DNA from: Microstegium vimineum
Taxonomy: Eukaryota; Streptophyta; Magnoliopsida; Poales; Poaceae
Direction: 5' to 3'
DNA: 64,000 bases
NCBI GenBank assembly: GCA_022036555.1
Contig: CM039128.1
Location: 3,782,049 to 3,846,048 of the forward strand
Positions 34,191 through 45,711 of the stretch are shown piece after piece; positions within the stretch are counted from its first letter, which is position 1, and the number at the start of each line of letters is the position of its first letter. The notes beneath the pieces were generated by a model that saw only the letters and a list, made by a program, of their open reading frames with translations, was not told the DNA's origin and ran no database searches. Made by a program: the position numbers and the translations under genes.

Positions 34191-35461
34191 GTCGTCGTGT
34201 TTTAGATAGTCGACGTAGTCGAAGTAGTCGTGGCTGAAGATTGTTGCCGGTCTTCCAATGTGCTCGTCTATAGCCCCTCTTGGCTAGTGCTCGTGACCGG
34301 GTTCTCAGCTACGTAGTTGTAGTAGTGGAAGTAGTTGTTCATGGTGAAGTCGTTGTTCGATTGAGCTGCTTCGTTGGGCTCGTGGCGCCACATATGTGTC
34401 TCCGTTTTCCTGCAGTACCTGACTTTTACAAAAACCATCCTGCAAGTATTGAATGTAAGCCCCCCTTCTTTTTTTAGAAGAGCCTTCGCTTGATCCTTCG
34501 GTCAGACACACAAGCCTTAGCTGAATCGATTTTTGTGAGCAATTGAACCTAGGTTCAAAAAATATTGGCTTTGTTTTAAAGGAAAACAACCCACAAAGAC
34601 ATGTTACGAAGGTTAAAAACGTTGGTTTTGTTTTATAGGAAAACAACCCACGAAGGCATGCTGGGCATGCTAGCCTTCGGTGGTTTTTTTTTACAAGAGA
34701 CCAAGGCTCTGGTATATGGGTTTAAACACACAAGTTTGTTTTGTCTCGGGCAACAGCCAAACCGAAAACTCAAGAGCCTATATTTTTTTTTAAATGGCCT
34801 TCGCTTGGGTCTCAGAAAGAGACTTCGGTCAAACACAAAGCCTTAGCTAAAACGAAGGCTTGAGCCTTCGGGTTTTTATTTTTTATTTATATATATATAT
34901 TGCAAAATGCACCGAAGGCTATAGGAACTTTGACGTTTTTTTTTGTTCTTACTTTTTCTTGTTTACCGAAGAGAGGCCGAAGGCCGTAGGAGCCTCGATG
35001 GTTAGCTGAAGCCGCATGGGTTCGATGATTAGCAACCGCCGAAGGCTAAAAACATTTTTAGAGAAAACAAAAATTCCTTATATTATTTTTTTAGAAGTTT
35101 TTTTCTTTAGAAAACGACTTGAGATTTCTCTTAACAAAGAATGGCCCAATAGCAACGGTTGAATCGATGGCTCAAAAACACTTGTTTTTTTGTTGTTGTT
35201 TTTAACAAAAACAAGAGACGAAGGCCTGGGATGGGAGCTATCGTTTTTTTTTGACAATAGCCGAAGGCTATTACCTTTCATTTTACTATAGTATGAGGCT
35301 TGGACACAAGTTTGTTTTGTTTCCATCAAATAGATAAACCGAAGGCGTTGGTTTTGTTTTTGTTAGAAAAAGGAGAAACAAGAGCAGAAGGTTTGGCCGT
35401 TTGGTGGTCTTTGCAGCATTTTTTTTCTTTTTGACATGAGCCGAAGGCTCGGTGTGGGTCT

Positions 35462-35650
35462 CAAACGCAAAAGTTTTTTTTGTTTTGAGCAACAGCCAAG
35501 CCGAAGGCTCAGGAGCCTTTGTATTTCTGTTGTCTTTTCTTGTTTTTTTTTCTTTCAAACGCAAAAGTTTTTTTTGTTTTGAGCAACAGCCAAGCCGAAG
35601 GCTCAGGAGCCTTTGTATTTCTGTTGTCTTTTCTTGTTTTTGTTCTTTTT
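35462..35650. repeat. 94-bp tandem duplication
   Basis: CAAACGCAAAAG starts at 35462 and again at 35556, followed by near-identical sequence with the CCAAGCCGAAGGCTCAGGAG core. Confidence 0.85.
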
Positions 35651-38600
35651 CTAGAAAAAGAAAAAAAACAAGTGACGAAGGTATGGGAGCCTTCGGAGCA
35701 CCTTTTTTATATTTTATTTTATTTTTGCAGCAGCAGGGAAACCGAAGGTTCAAAAAACATTGGTTTTGTTTTATAAGATGAAGGCTTGTTAGCCTTCGAT
35801 TTTTTTAACAAGAGCCGAAGGCTCTATCTTCGTAAAGTAGCAGCTGTTTGAAGGCTCTAAAGCATGATTTTTCAGGAGCCGAAGGCTCTTTCTTTTTTTT
35901 TTTATAGTATTTTTATTTAATACTACTCTTCTTTATTTATGTTTAGGTGTTTTTTTTATAAGAAAAGAGATGGTTTACAGGAGGATTCCATCTCCACTAG
36001 CAACAAAGGCCTATGGAGTTCTTATCTTTCCTTGAGTGTTCTCCCAAGTTCAAACCTTTGTTTCGGCGAAGGATCCGATGAAGGCCGAAGAAGACTCCGA
36101 CGAAGGCCGACGAAGGCTGTCAGTGAGACTAGTCATCGTGGTTTCGCCAAAGGCCCTCCTGCAAAGTTGTTTGGCGAAGGCCCTCATGAAAAATGTGTTT
36201 TGGCGGAGGCGACGTTGGCGAAGTCACCGAAGATGGTGGTGGAGCCCCTCATGCAGAAGAGCTTGTCGAAGGCAAAGCCGATGTAGGCGTCGACGCCACC
36301 CGATGAAAGCTGTAGAAGTCGTGTGAAAATGCACCTGAGTGGATAGAGTGCATTTTTTAGGGACTTATGTCGAGCATCGTAGCTTTGTCGAATGTCAACT
36401 TGCTAGCAAGTCTTTCGACACTCAGGAAGTCACTGACTTTCTATTTGCTGCAAAAAATAGTTAGTCATTTATGTGATATGAGAGGGATGCGTGAAGGACT
36501 TGGCTTCACGACCTGGTGCCCGTGTAGGTTCGGGACTTCTTCCAGGATTTTGATGCATAGAGTACTGGTGCCCGTATATTTTCGAGACTTCTTCCAGGTG
36601 GCCTAGGTCATACGGTGCAATGCACTTGTGCAATGAATGTATGTATGTATGAGATGATACAGATAAATGTATCTGCTTAAAAATAATAGAAGGGGTAAAC
36701 ATATCATATACCCTGCAAAAATGATAGTTGAGTTTGAAATAGATATAAGTACTGCATATCAGGAAAAATCCCTTCAAACGAGAAGGTTATATTTTGAGAT
36801 GGCTAGAGAAGGCTGTCAATTGATGAACTGCCTGAGCACAGATAAGATTCATAGCAGTGATTATAGTAAGGATTAGTTCCCTGCGAATGTTAGCTCAAAT
36901 ATTTGATTGATATAGATATTATGAAGATTTTCAAAGAATTTAGTCAGTATAGCCTGCAAAAAAGAGAAAAACGTGTTAGTGTTTTTTTGGGTTCGAAGGT
37001 TGGCTGGATGTCTAAAGTCAATTTCTAATGGAGGTCTCCGACTAGAAGGTTGTTAACAGACGAGGGTTGTAGAGTGACGAAGGCTACCAACTGATGTAGT
37101 TCAATGTGTGACGAAGACCAATAAGTGACGAAGAATCAACTGACTGACGAAGGTTGCTGACCAATAAGTGACGAAGGCTGCTGAAAACCCATGATAGGTG
37201 AAGGCCGTTGACTGATGGTGTAGGATGTTGATTTGATGAAGGTTACTGATTACTGATGAAAATCAACTGATTGACGAATGTTTCTGACCAAATGAGATCC
37301 AACTAACTGGCGAAGGTTGCTAACTAATGAGAGCCAACTGACTAGCGAAGATTGGTGACTGATGAAGATCAATTAACTGATGAAGGCCACTGACAGATGA
37401 AGGTTGAAAACCGACAGAACCACTGCCTGATAGAGGATCACTGAAACATCTAACCAATGTTGGATATTCCATGAGAACTGCTCACTGTCGAAGGGTACTG
37501 ACTGGTACATACTCAATAGTTGTTGGACTGACGTGCAATGGAGGTTGAGCACTTAATAAGAATTGGTGTCTGATAGAGCGTTGATTGCTTTGGCTTGAGA
37601 TGGTGAAAATATGCATATAACGAAGAGGAAAAACTCTGTAGGGAGGGTTAGCTTTGAATATTAGAGATACTTACAGCGGAGAAGACCTGCATGTTAGTAA
37701 GAGAAAACATACGCGAAGAACAAATAAGAAGTTTTTTTTTAAGCTTAGTCGGTAAGTGTTGGGCATCTGTAGCCATTCAGGCTATGTTTTTGATGCGGCG
37801 AAGGGCCGTAAAAATTTTGTTGGTCACATTGGTGACAAGTTGTATCATTGCATCCGAAGGTAACTTTTGAGATTTTTTTTTAAATTGTGACGAAGTAAAT
37901 CACGGGAGCAAAAATCATTCGGCGTTATAAGCTGTTTGAGATACATGCAATTGTTACCTTGGTCAGGTGGCGTGTCCCTTGTATATATCGGAGACCCGGA
38001 GTCTTCGGGAGATTTAAAAACTCCAGAAAGCTAGACCTGGAATTTCGGCCTTCGGGGTTCGGTTGAATAGAAGAGATTGTGCATGGCTGACACGAAGGTT
38101 CTGGAGTTGCAGTGTTGAAACTTTGCTAAGCATCTTGCCAAAAAATATTCCGAGGGCTAAAATACTCGTGAATATAACGGAGGCATCATCTGAGCGGTGG
38201 GGTTCTCCAAGCCAAATGCTGTTGAAACTCCCCAAAGCCGGACACGGTTATAAAATCTCGTGAAGGCCAGAAGATTTCCGGAGCTATGCGAAGACCTTGA
38301 AAATCCGTCCGATACACCAATGAGCAATCTGCACAAAAAAAAAGTACGTGCAAGCACTAGATGGCTGCTGGGTTAGCTTATGGTGAAGTGTCTCCATGCA
38401 TGTGTTTGTCCATGGCAGTTATTATGGAATGATAGAATATTTCGGTTTGCGATGGTAGACATGCAAGGCTTAATTTAGGCGTTGTAGTAGTTCAGTATGT
38501 TGCATACGTACGTATGCGCGAAGGTTCCGAATCCTGGATCCGACGAGCTTCTTTTTTCTTTTCTTTTTTATTGGATATTATTGCATGAGTATTAAACCTG

Positions 38601-40241
38601 CTAAAAAAGAGAAGGGGTGTAATGTGGAATACTTATCGTGAGCTCTGCAGAAGAATGCAACTAAGGCCGTCCGCGTGGCTCTGAAATATCAGTTTTCGCC
38701 ATCAAGATTTTTGCAGTTTTCGCCATCAAGATTTTTGCCAATGGTATTTCGTCCGAAACCCAGAAGGTCCAAAAAATTCCTCTCCGATCACCCAAAGTGT
38801 CGTTGGGGAGACAATGCAAAGTCAGGCGGCCATCCCTTCGGGAAATAGCGAAGATAATCCAAGGCTTTGATACTCATTCAGATCTATTGCATTCAAGCAT
38901 CAGCAAAATCAGTTTTCCCTTCGGGGGGAAATAATGTCTGCTTTCTGGAGACGAAGTGCCCATCTAGGAAACACCCGAGATTTGGAGTTCTATCCTTTGT
39001 AGGACAGTCGAGGCTAGTCAAAAGTTGCTGCTTCGCGTGCTAGAAGCGCTTCGTGTGAAGTTGTTGCACTTGCACTGCCCTTTGCCCGCGAAAACCAATC
39101 GAACGAAGGGACCCCTTTGTTGAGGAGACTGTCTTGATTGACGAAGGTTCTTGGTTTAGCAAATTAATTTCCGGCTGCTCAGAAAAAAAGAAGTTATCTA
39201 GTCCGGCTCTGCACGATGATGCGAGACTCAAGTGACCTTCGCACAAGAATGGGACTTCACTAGAGCCTTCGACAGTAACAATGCATTGGTGAGATACTGT
39301 CAAAAAGAAGTGAACTGGATATGACTGGAGCAGCGAAACTGGAGCAGCTTCAGGAGATCAGTCTTCCCTCGTCAGAAACCGGGAGAATCGTTTGCATGGG
39401 CGGGCTTTCGCATAACTGTTGCATTCAATAATGATAACTTTTGTTTGTTTGGTTCCCGAAGGCTTGATAAGGTGAACCATCCGAAGGTACTGCATGTTCA
39501 TGCGAAGGCTTAGAGTCGAAGGTATATCTCAAGTGCAACTGATATGTGCTTGAACACCAAGAACTGGCCTTGGCCCGAAGGCTCAAATAGATCAATACTG
39601 CCTCTGATAGATAAGTCTATCGTCTGGATGTAATCTGAATATCTGATTAAGTTCATCCTACAGACGTACAGTTCAGGATTCGAATGATCCAGCCGACGGA
39701 AACATGTTGATGGATCTGATTGTGTTACTGCAATACGACACCTTGATCCTCGAAGCCATCGTTTGGTGGAAACGACTTTGAAGATAGGGGTTGATGAAAA
39801 TATCTCGAGTAAAGTTCCCGAAGCCACTCTCTTGAAAACTTTCGAAGGCTTCGGCTTGAGGAACGGCCAAAGATCTGACAATTTCCGAAAGCACCAGAAT
39901 AGTACCAGTACGCCGAGAGTGGCCGGTGACTTTACTCTGAAAATTCCCGAAGGTTTGAAGAAAAGTTCCAAAGAAAATTCCGAAGGCTTCCGAAGGCACC
40001 AGAAAGCTGAGAGTGGCGTCGGGATTTGCCATAGTAGAGCAGCGTGCACTGAAGCCTTGAATACTTAAGATGACTATCCTTCAGGTTCTGAATGACATAT
40101 GTCCGAAGGGGTAGCTGGAAAGAGCCTTGTTTCATTTATCAGTGAGTAAATGGTACACTAGGTGAGCTTGCTAAGTGCAACGAGAAGATCGGACGAGACC
40201 GATTGATTTTGTCCTTGGTCATCTGAGCGACTGACAATCGC

Positions 40242-40654
40242 TGTTGAGTCATCTTGTAATCGTGTCAAGTGTATCAAGCATTCTAGGTGCATTAGTGTTT
40301 TGTTTTAGGTAACAAGCATATTTGATTAGCGTAGAATCGCGGGTCAGTTGAAGACTGCCCAACTGACGCCGTGACCGCAGGAGTCTGTCCTCCCCGCCGC
40401 GCAAACATGCCGTGTATGTCGCACTGGGCGTTCCGGAAATAACGGCGCACCGTGTAGCTGGTTGTTGCGGCGGGGGGATGCGGGGTAAGCCCGTGATAAA
40501 AGGAAGAAGATTGCATCTGGAAAGTTGTGCGTATTTGCAGCGAATATCCCGTGTCAACCCTCGTGCTCTCGCGTTCTCGTTTCCTGGTGACCGCGCTCCG
40601 GGCATCGTCGGAGCCGGAAAAGTTCCTAGCGACGGCGTGTCGTCGGCGCTAACA
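40242..40654 (+). repeat. LTR A, left copy (413 bp)
   Basis: Starts TGTTGAGTCATCTTG and ends GGCGCTAACA. It matches 44948-45360 without visible length change. Confidence 0.93.
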
Positions 40655-40656
40655 CG

Positions 40657-40668
40657 TGGTATCGGAGC
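40657..40668 (+). other. Primer binding site of the copia element
   Basis: TGGTATCGGAGC, two bases after LTR A, matches the initiator tRNA-Met type. Confidence 0.88.
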
Positions 40669-40762
40669 TTGAAGAGAGGCATCCGGTGGATCCAGTGGTC
40701 CATCAAGGGAGTGATCGTAGAGGGAGATCGCGAGCTGCGCCGCCAAGACACCGCTAGTCGCC

Positions 40763-43700
40763 ATGGGCGAGTCCTCCACCAAGTCATCCATCAAGGAGGG
40801 CTCTCTCATGTGGCCAATGCTCACCACCGATAACTACACCGAGTGGTCCATGTTGATGCAGTGCAACTACGAAGCGCTTGAAATCTGGGAGGTGATCGAC
40901 CCAGGTGAAAAGCCGAAGCGTGCACAGGATCGGCAGGCCATGAGTGCGCTGCTGCGCTCGGTTCTGAAGGAGATGTGGCAGACGCTGGGAAGGAAGAACA
41001 CGGTGAAGGAGGCATGGGAGGCGGTGAAGACAATGCGTGTTGGCGCAGATCGCGTCAAGGAGGTGAACGCTCAAAGACTCCTAAGGGAGTTCGAGAACAT
41101 TCAGTTCAAGGAAGGGGAGTCTGTCGACGATTTCGGCATGAGGATTACCAATCTGGTAGGTAACCTGAAGACGTTGGGCGAGACAATTGACGATCTCCGT
41201 GTGGTGAAGAAGTTTCTGCGAGTGGTGCCATCTCGGTTCACACAGATCGTAGTGAACATTGAGATGTTCGTCGAGCTCAAGACCCTGACAGTTGAAGAGT
41301 TGGTCGGGAGGCTACGAGCGGCGGAGGAGCGGTTCGACGATAAGGTCGAACAAATCGTGGACAAAACCGGCAGGCTTATGCTTGCCGAGGAAGACTGGTT
41401 GGAGAAGCACAAACACCGATTCAACTCTGGTGGCAAGGCCGGAGGGAGTGGTGGTGGCGGCGGTTTCTCAAATGGCAAGGCGGCGGCACGCTCTGATGGC
41501 GGTGCCACCGGCCAGGTCAAAATGACCTCTATGGGCACGCCAAGAAGGAAGGGCCGGTGTCGAAATTGCGGCATCTATGGCCATTGGGCGGAGGACTGTA
41601 AAAGGCCCAAGAAGGAGAGGAAGAAGGAAGGGGAGCACGCTGAAGCGAACGTCGCCGTTGGCAGTGATAATGGCGGCGCTCTACTGCTGGCCACGTGCAA
41701 CATTGTGCAAGGCCCGACGCAGTGTGTGCATCTCTCGGAGAAGTTGGTTCCCATCGATGTGCCCAACGACATGTGGGTGCTCGATACTGGCGCAAGCAAT
41801 CACATGACCGGGACACGGGCGATGCTATCACAGCTCGAGTCAAACGTCCGCGGGACTGTGACGTTCGGTGATGGCTCCCGCGTCGCGATCGAGGGACTTG
41901 GATCTGTTGTAATGCAAGGTCGCCATCAGGAACACAAGGTACTGACGAATGTTTACTATATTCCTAAATTGAAAAGTAATATTGTCAGTCTTGGTCAGTT
42001 AGAGGAGAAAGGTTTTAAGGGGGTGTTAGAAAATGGCAAGCTCTGTGTTTATGATCAGTCACGTGCTCTGTTGATCTCGGCTCCTAGAACATCAAATAGG
42101 CTGTATACAGTGAAGTTTGGTTTGGGGTCACCTGTCTGTCTGTTAGATAGAGCTGCTGATGAGGCATGGCGTTGGCATGCTAGGTTTGGCCACCTTAATT
42201 TCAGATCCCTCAGAGATCTTGGTAGTAAGAAGATGGTAGAAGGTATGCCAACTGTAAACAGAGTAGAACAGATCTGTGATGGCTGTGTCATTGGGAAACA
42301 ACATAGAATTCCTTTTCCTCGAGCTTCGAATTACAGGGCAGAAAAGGGGCTAGAATTGGTTCATGCTGATTTGTGTAGCAACATTACTCCTAAAACCCCA
42401 GGTGGTTGCTCATACTTCCTGTTAGTAGTTGATGATTGCAGCACGTTTATGTGGGTGGAAATGTTGAAAACCAAGGATGCAGCTTTAGAAGCTTTCAAGA
42501 AAATAAAATTGAGAGCTGAAGTTGAGTCTGATAGCAAACTGAAGGGCCTGAGAACAGATAGGGGGGAGAATTTAACTCTCATCTGTTCTCATTTTTCTGT
42601 GATCAGCAAGGGATTAGGCACTACACCACAACTCCATATACACCTCACCATAATGGAGTTGTAGAGCGTCGAAACCAGTCAGTGGTGGAGATGGCAAGGT
42701 GCATGTTAAAGGCTATGCAGGTCCCTGCAAAGTTCTGGGGTGAAGCAGTACAAACTGCAGTCTATGTTTTGAACAGATCACCCACCAGAAGCTTGAATAA
42801 CAAAACCCCATTTGAAGGTTGGTACAAGAGAAAACCCAAAGTCAGTCATCTTAGAACATTTGGTTGTGTTGCTCATGTGAAGAATGTTGGCCCTGGCCTG
42901 ACAAAACTGTCTGACAGATCCACCAAAATGGTGTTCATTAGATATGAGTCAGGTACAAAAGGTTACAAATTTTTTAATCCTGCTACTAACAGATTGGTGG
43001 TGAGGAGGGATGTAATCTTTGATGAAGGGAAGCCATAGTGTTGGGACAGCTCACCAAGCAGCACAGATCAGCAGGAGACTGAATCCTTTGTAGTTCATTA
43101 TGAACAGACTGACGAAAATCTGACAACGGCTGAGTCTGACACTGAAAATGCACCTGATACAGATGCAGTGCAGGATTTAGCTAGTCAAGAAGAAGATGCA
43201 GGTTCAGAACAGGGTGGACCTAACACACCCATCACACCACAATCAAGTGTAGCACAAGGACCTGGGTGGGCCACTCCACCTAGCCAGGATTCAGATTTCT
43301 CTGATCAACCAGTAAAGTACAGGCTAATGATAGAGTTGCTGGATTCAACTGATGAAGTGCAGAACTTTGAGTATAGTGGTTTGTGTCTGCTGGCAGCAGA
43401 TGAACCTGCTAGTGTTGAAGCAACTCTAGAAGAAAATTGCTGGAGGGATGCAATGTTATCTGAACTGAAGTCAATAGAACAGAATGAAACTTGGGCATAT
43501 GAAAACCTGCCCAAGGATCACAAGGTTATAGGCCTTAAGTGGGTGTTTAAGGTGAAGAAGGACCCAGCTGGCAAGATTGTTAAACACAAAGCTAGACTGG
43601 TGGTGAAGGGATATGCTCAGGTTCAGGGAGTTGATTATGATGAAGTGTTTGCCCCAGTTGCAAGGATGGAGACAGTCAGGCTGTTGTTAGCTCTTGCAGC

Positions 43701-44928
43701 TCAAGGTGAATGGGAGGTACATCACATGGATGTCAAATCAGCATTCTTGAATGGTAATCTAGAAGAAGAAGTGTATGTTCACACACCACCTGGGTTTCCT
43801 GACTCCAAACATTCAGGAAAGGTTCTGAGACTCAAAAAGGCATTGTATGGCCTCAAACAGGCTCCTAGAGCCTGGAATGCAAGACTAGATGAAGAGCTGA
43901 GATCTCTGGGTTTCAACAGGAGTATTGAAGAGCATGCTGTGTACACGAGGGGCACATGCAATTCTCTGGTTCTTATTGGAGTTTATATAGATGATCTTAT
44001 TATCTGTGGGCCAAACAGCAAGGAAGTTGCTGAATTCAAGCAGCAGATGAAGAAAAGTTTTGACATGAGTGATCTGGGGCTGTTGACTTATTACCTAGGG
44101 CTGGAAGTGAAGCAGAAGCCTGGGGAGATCACTGTGTGTCAGAGTGCTTATGCTCAGAAGATTGTTGAAATCTCAGGAATGAAGGGATGTAACCCTGTTG
44201 ACACACCAATGGAGCAACACATCAAGTTGTTGTCAGGCAAGCCAGAGCTGGTGATGAATGCTTCAAAGTACATAAGTCTGGTGGGAAGCTTGAGATATTT
44301 GGTGAATTCTAGACCTGACCTTGCTTTCTCGGTAGGCATGATTAGTAGGTTTATGGAAACATCAAACTCTGAGCATTGGAGTGCTATGAAGAGAATTATC
44401 AGATATGTGGCTGGTACCACTAAGTTTGGTTGCAAGTTTGTCAAGGGATCACATTCAGAGTTGGTTGGTTTTACTGACAGTGACCATGCAGGGGACCTAG
44501 AGAAGAGAAAAGGTACTTCAGGGGTGCTGTTCTTTCTAGGTGGGAATGCAATCACTTGGAGCTCACAGAAAAAGAAGGTGGTTTCGTTATCATCATGTGA
44601 GTCTGAGTACATAGCAGCTGCTACCGGTGCCTGTCAGGGAGTGTGGCTCAGCAGGTTGCTAGCAGACTTGGTTTGTGGAGAAGCGAAGAAATTCAGTCTT
44701 TATATAGATAACAGGTCTGCTGAAGAGCTGAGCAAGAACCCAGTGTTCCATGAGAGGTCCAAGCATATAGACACTCGCTACCATTTCATCAGGGAATGCG
44801 TTGCCGATGGGGTGGTGGATGTGAAACACATTAGCACTGATGAGCAGTTGGCCGACGTCCTGACGAAACCACTTGCAAGGATTCGGTTCGCAGAGATGAG
44901 GAGGCAGATTGGCGTCGTCAGTGTCTGA
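40763..44928 (+). pseudogene. gag-pol: Copia gag-pol polyprotein, one frameshift and one stop from intact
   Basis: The ATG at 40763 opens a single copia polyprotein. Gag has LTTDNYTEWSMLMQ and a knuckle CRNCGIYGHWAEDC (near 41560-41601). The protease has DTGASNHMTG near 41785. The GAG-pre-integrase region includes WHARFGHLNF and ICDGCVIGKQH. The integrase has VHADLC and VVDDCSTFMW, then RTDRG near 42550. A frameshift in a G6 run near 42562 moves the frame just before GVVERRNQSV. TAG at 43036 interrupts the linker. RT shows LKWVFKVKKD, YIDDLIICG near 43985, and RNase H ends HISTDEQLADVLTKPL near 44850. Lineage looks Ivana/Oryco-like but I am unsure. Young but inactive as read. Confidence 0.93.
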
Positions 44929-44935
44929 CACGATT

Positions 44936-44947
44936 AAGGGGGTGAAA
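44936..44947 (+). other. Polypurine tract of the copia element
   Basis: AAGGGGGTGAAA directly precedes LTR A at 44948. Confidence 0.85.
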
Positions 44948-45360
44948 TGTTGAGTCATCTTGTAATCGTGTCAAGTGTATCAAGCATTCTAGGTGCATTA
45001 GTGTTTTGTTTTAGGTAACAAGCATATTTGATTAGCGTAGAATCGCGGGTCAGTTGGAGACTGCCCAATTGACGCCGTGACCGCATGAGTCTGTCCTCCC
45101 CGCTGTGCAAACATGCCGTGTATGTCGCACTGGGCGTTCCGGAAATAACGGCGCACCGTGTAGCTGGTTGTTGCGGCGGGGGGATGCGGGGTAAGCCCGT
45201 GATAAAAGGACGAAGATTGCATCTGGAAAGCTGCGCGTATTTGCAGCGAATATCCCGCGTCAACCCTCGTGCTCTCGCGTTCTCGTTTCCTGGTGACCGC
45301 GCTCCGGGCATCGTCGGAGCCGGCAAAGTTCCTAGCGGTGGCGTGTCGTCGGCGCTAACA
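44948..45360 (+). repeat. LTR A, right copy (413 bp)
   Basis: Same ends as the left copy. It is followed by CGTTGGTATCGGAGCC, a primer binding site, instead of the TSD. Confidence 0.92.
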
Positions 45361-45706
45361 CGTTGGTATCGGAGCCGGTCTAAGGACCCGCAACAAATCT
45401 CGGTGGGTCACATGTGACAACATCTTAGGGCCACACGGTTGTGTGAGTCAAAGTGTTGGGACCGATGTGTGACTACGAGGGAGATTGTTGGGGTTAGTCC
45501 CACATCGAAAATTGATGGTGGGGGAGCACAACATATAAGGCGGGGCGGTCCTCACCTATCAAACTAGTTTTTTGGGTTGAGTTAGGCCCAAGGCCTGTAT
45601 ATGTTGTAACTCCGGTCGACCTGGGCCGGAGCGGCACCGGTCGCGTACGACGGACCGGGTCGGCTCCAGGGAACCTGAGAGCGTTCGTCGTTGTGTGGTT
45701 CCAGCA
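45361..45706 (+). mobile_element. TRIM/SMART-like tail: PBS, 125-bp internal region, LTR B
   Basis: TTGGTATCGGAGCC at about 45363 is a primer binding site. Non-coding sequence with GGGCCACACGGTTGTGTGAG follows, then the purine tract CGAGGGAGAT, then LTR B (45486-45706). LTR B starts TGTTGGGGTTAGTCCCACATC, has TATAAGG near 45535 and ends TTCCAGCA. TTAGTCCCACATCG is a familiar motif of plant TRIM/SMART-type LTRs. LTR B does not resemble LTR A beyond the first bases. Confidence 0.7.
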
Positions 45707-45711
45707 ATCGC

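Larger units (their letters stand above)
33769..40241. other. LARD-like internal region, left part
   Basis: Long AT-rich, T-tract-rich sequence with dozens of GCCGAAGGC-type motifs and small tandem duplications, but no protein domain on either strand. A degenerate short repeat of the type ACTGA(C/T)GAAGGTTGCTGACC fills about 37050-37480. A 26-bp unit (GTTTTCGCCATCAAGATTTT) is duplicated near 38690-38740. Confidence 0.7.
40242..45706 (+). mobile_element. Copia retrotransposon with a TRIM-like tail inside one TSD
   Basis: A perfect TSD, ATCGC, lies at 40237-40241 and 45707-45711. Between them, in order: LTR A (40242-40654), gag-pol, LTR A again (44948-45360), then a new primer binding site and 125 bases of internal sequence, a purine tract, and a different terminal repeat, LTR B (45486-45706). 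The two LTR A copies differ at about a dozen of 413 bases by my hand count. A normal copia insertion would have the TSD right after the second LTR A, and it does not. Confidence 0.85.

Noticed and set aside
42555..42570. Programmed frameshift in the copia polyprotein
   Set aside because: It lies inside the conserved integrase core at a G run, not at a gag-pol boundary, so it is better explained as a mutation or sequence error.
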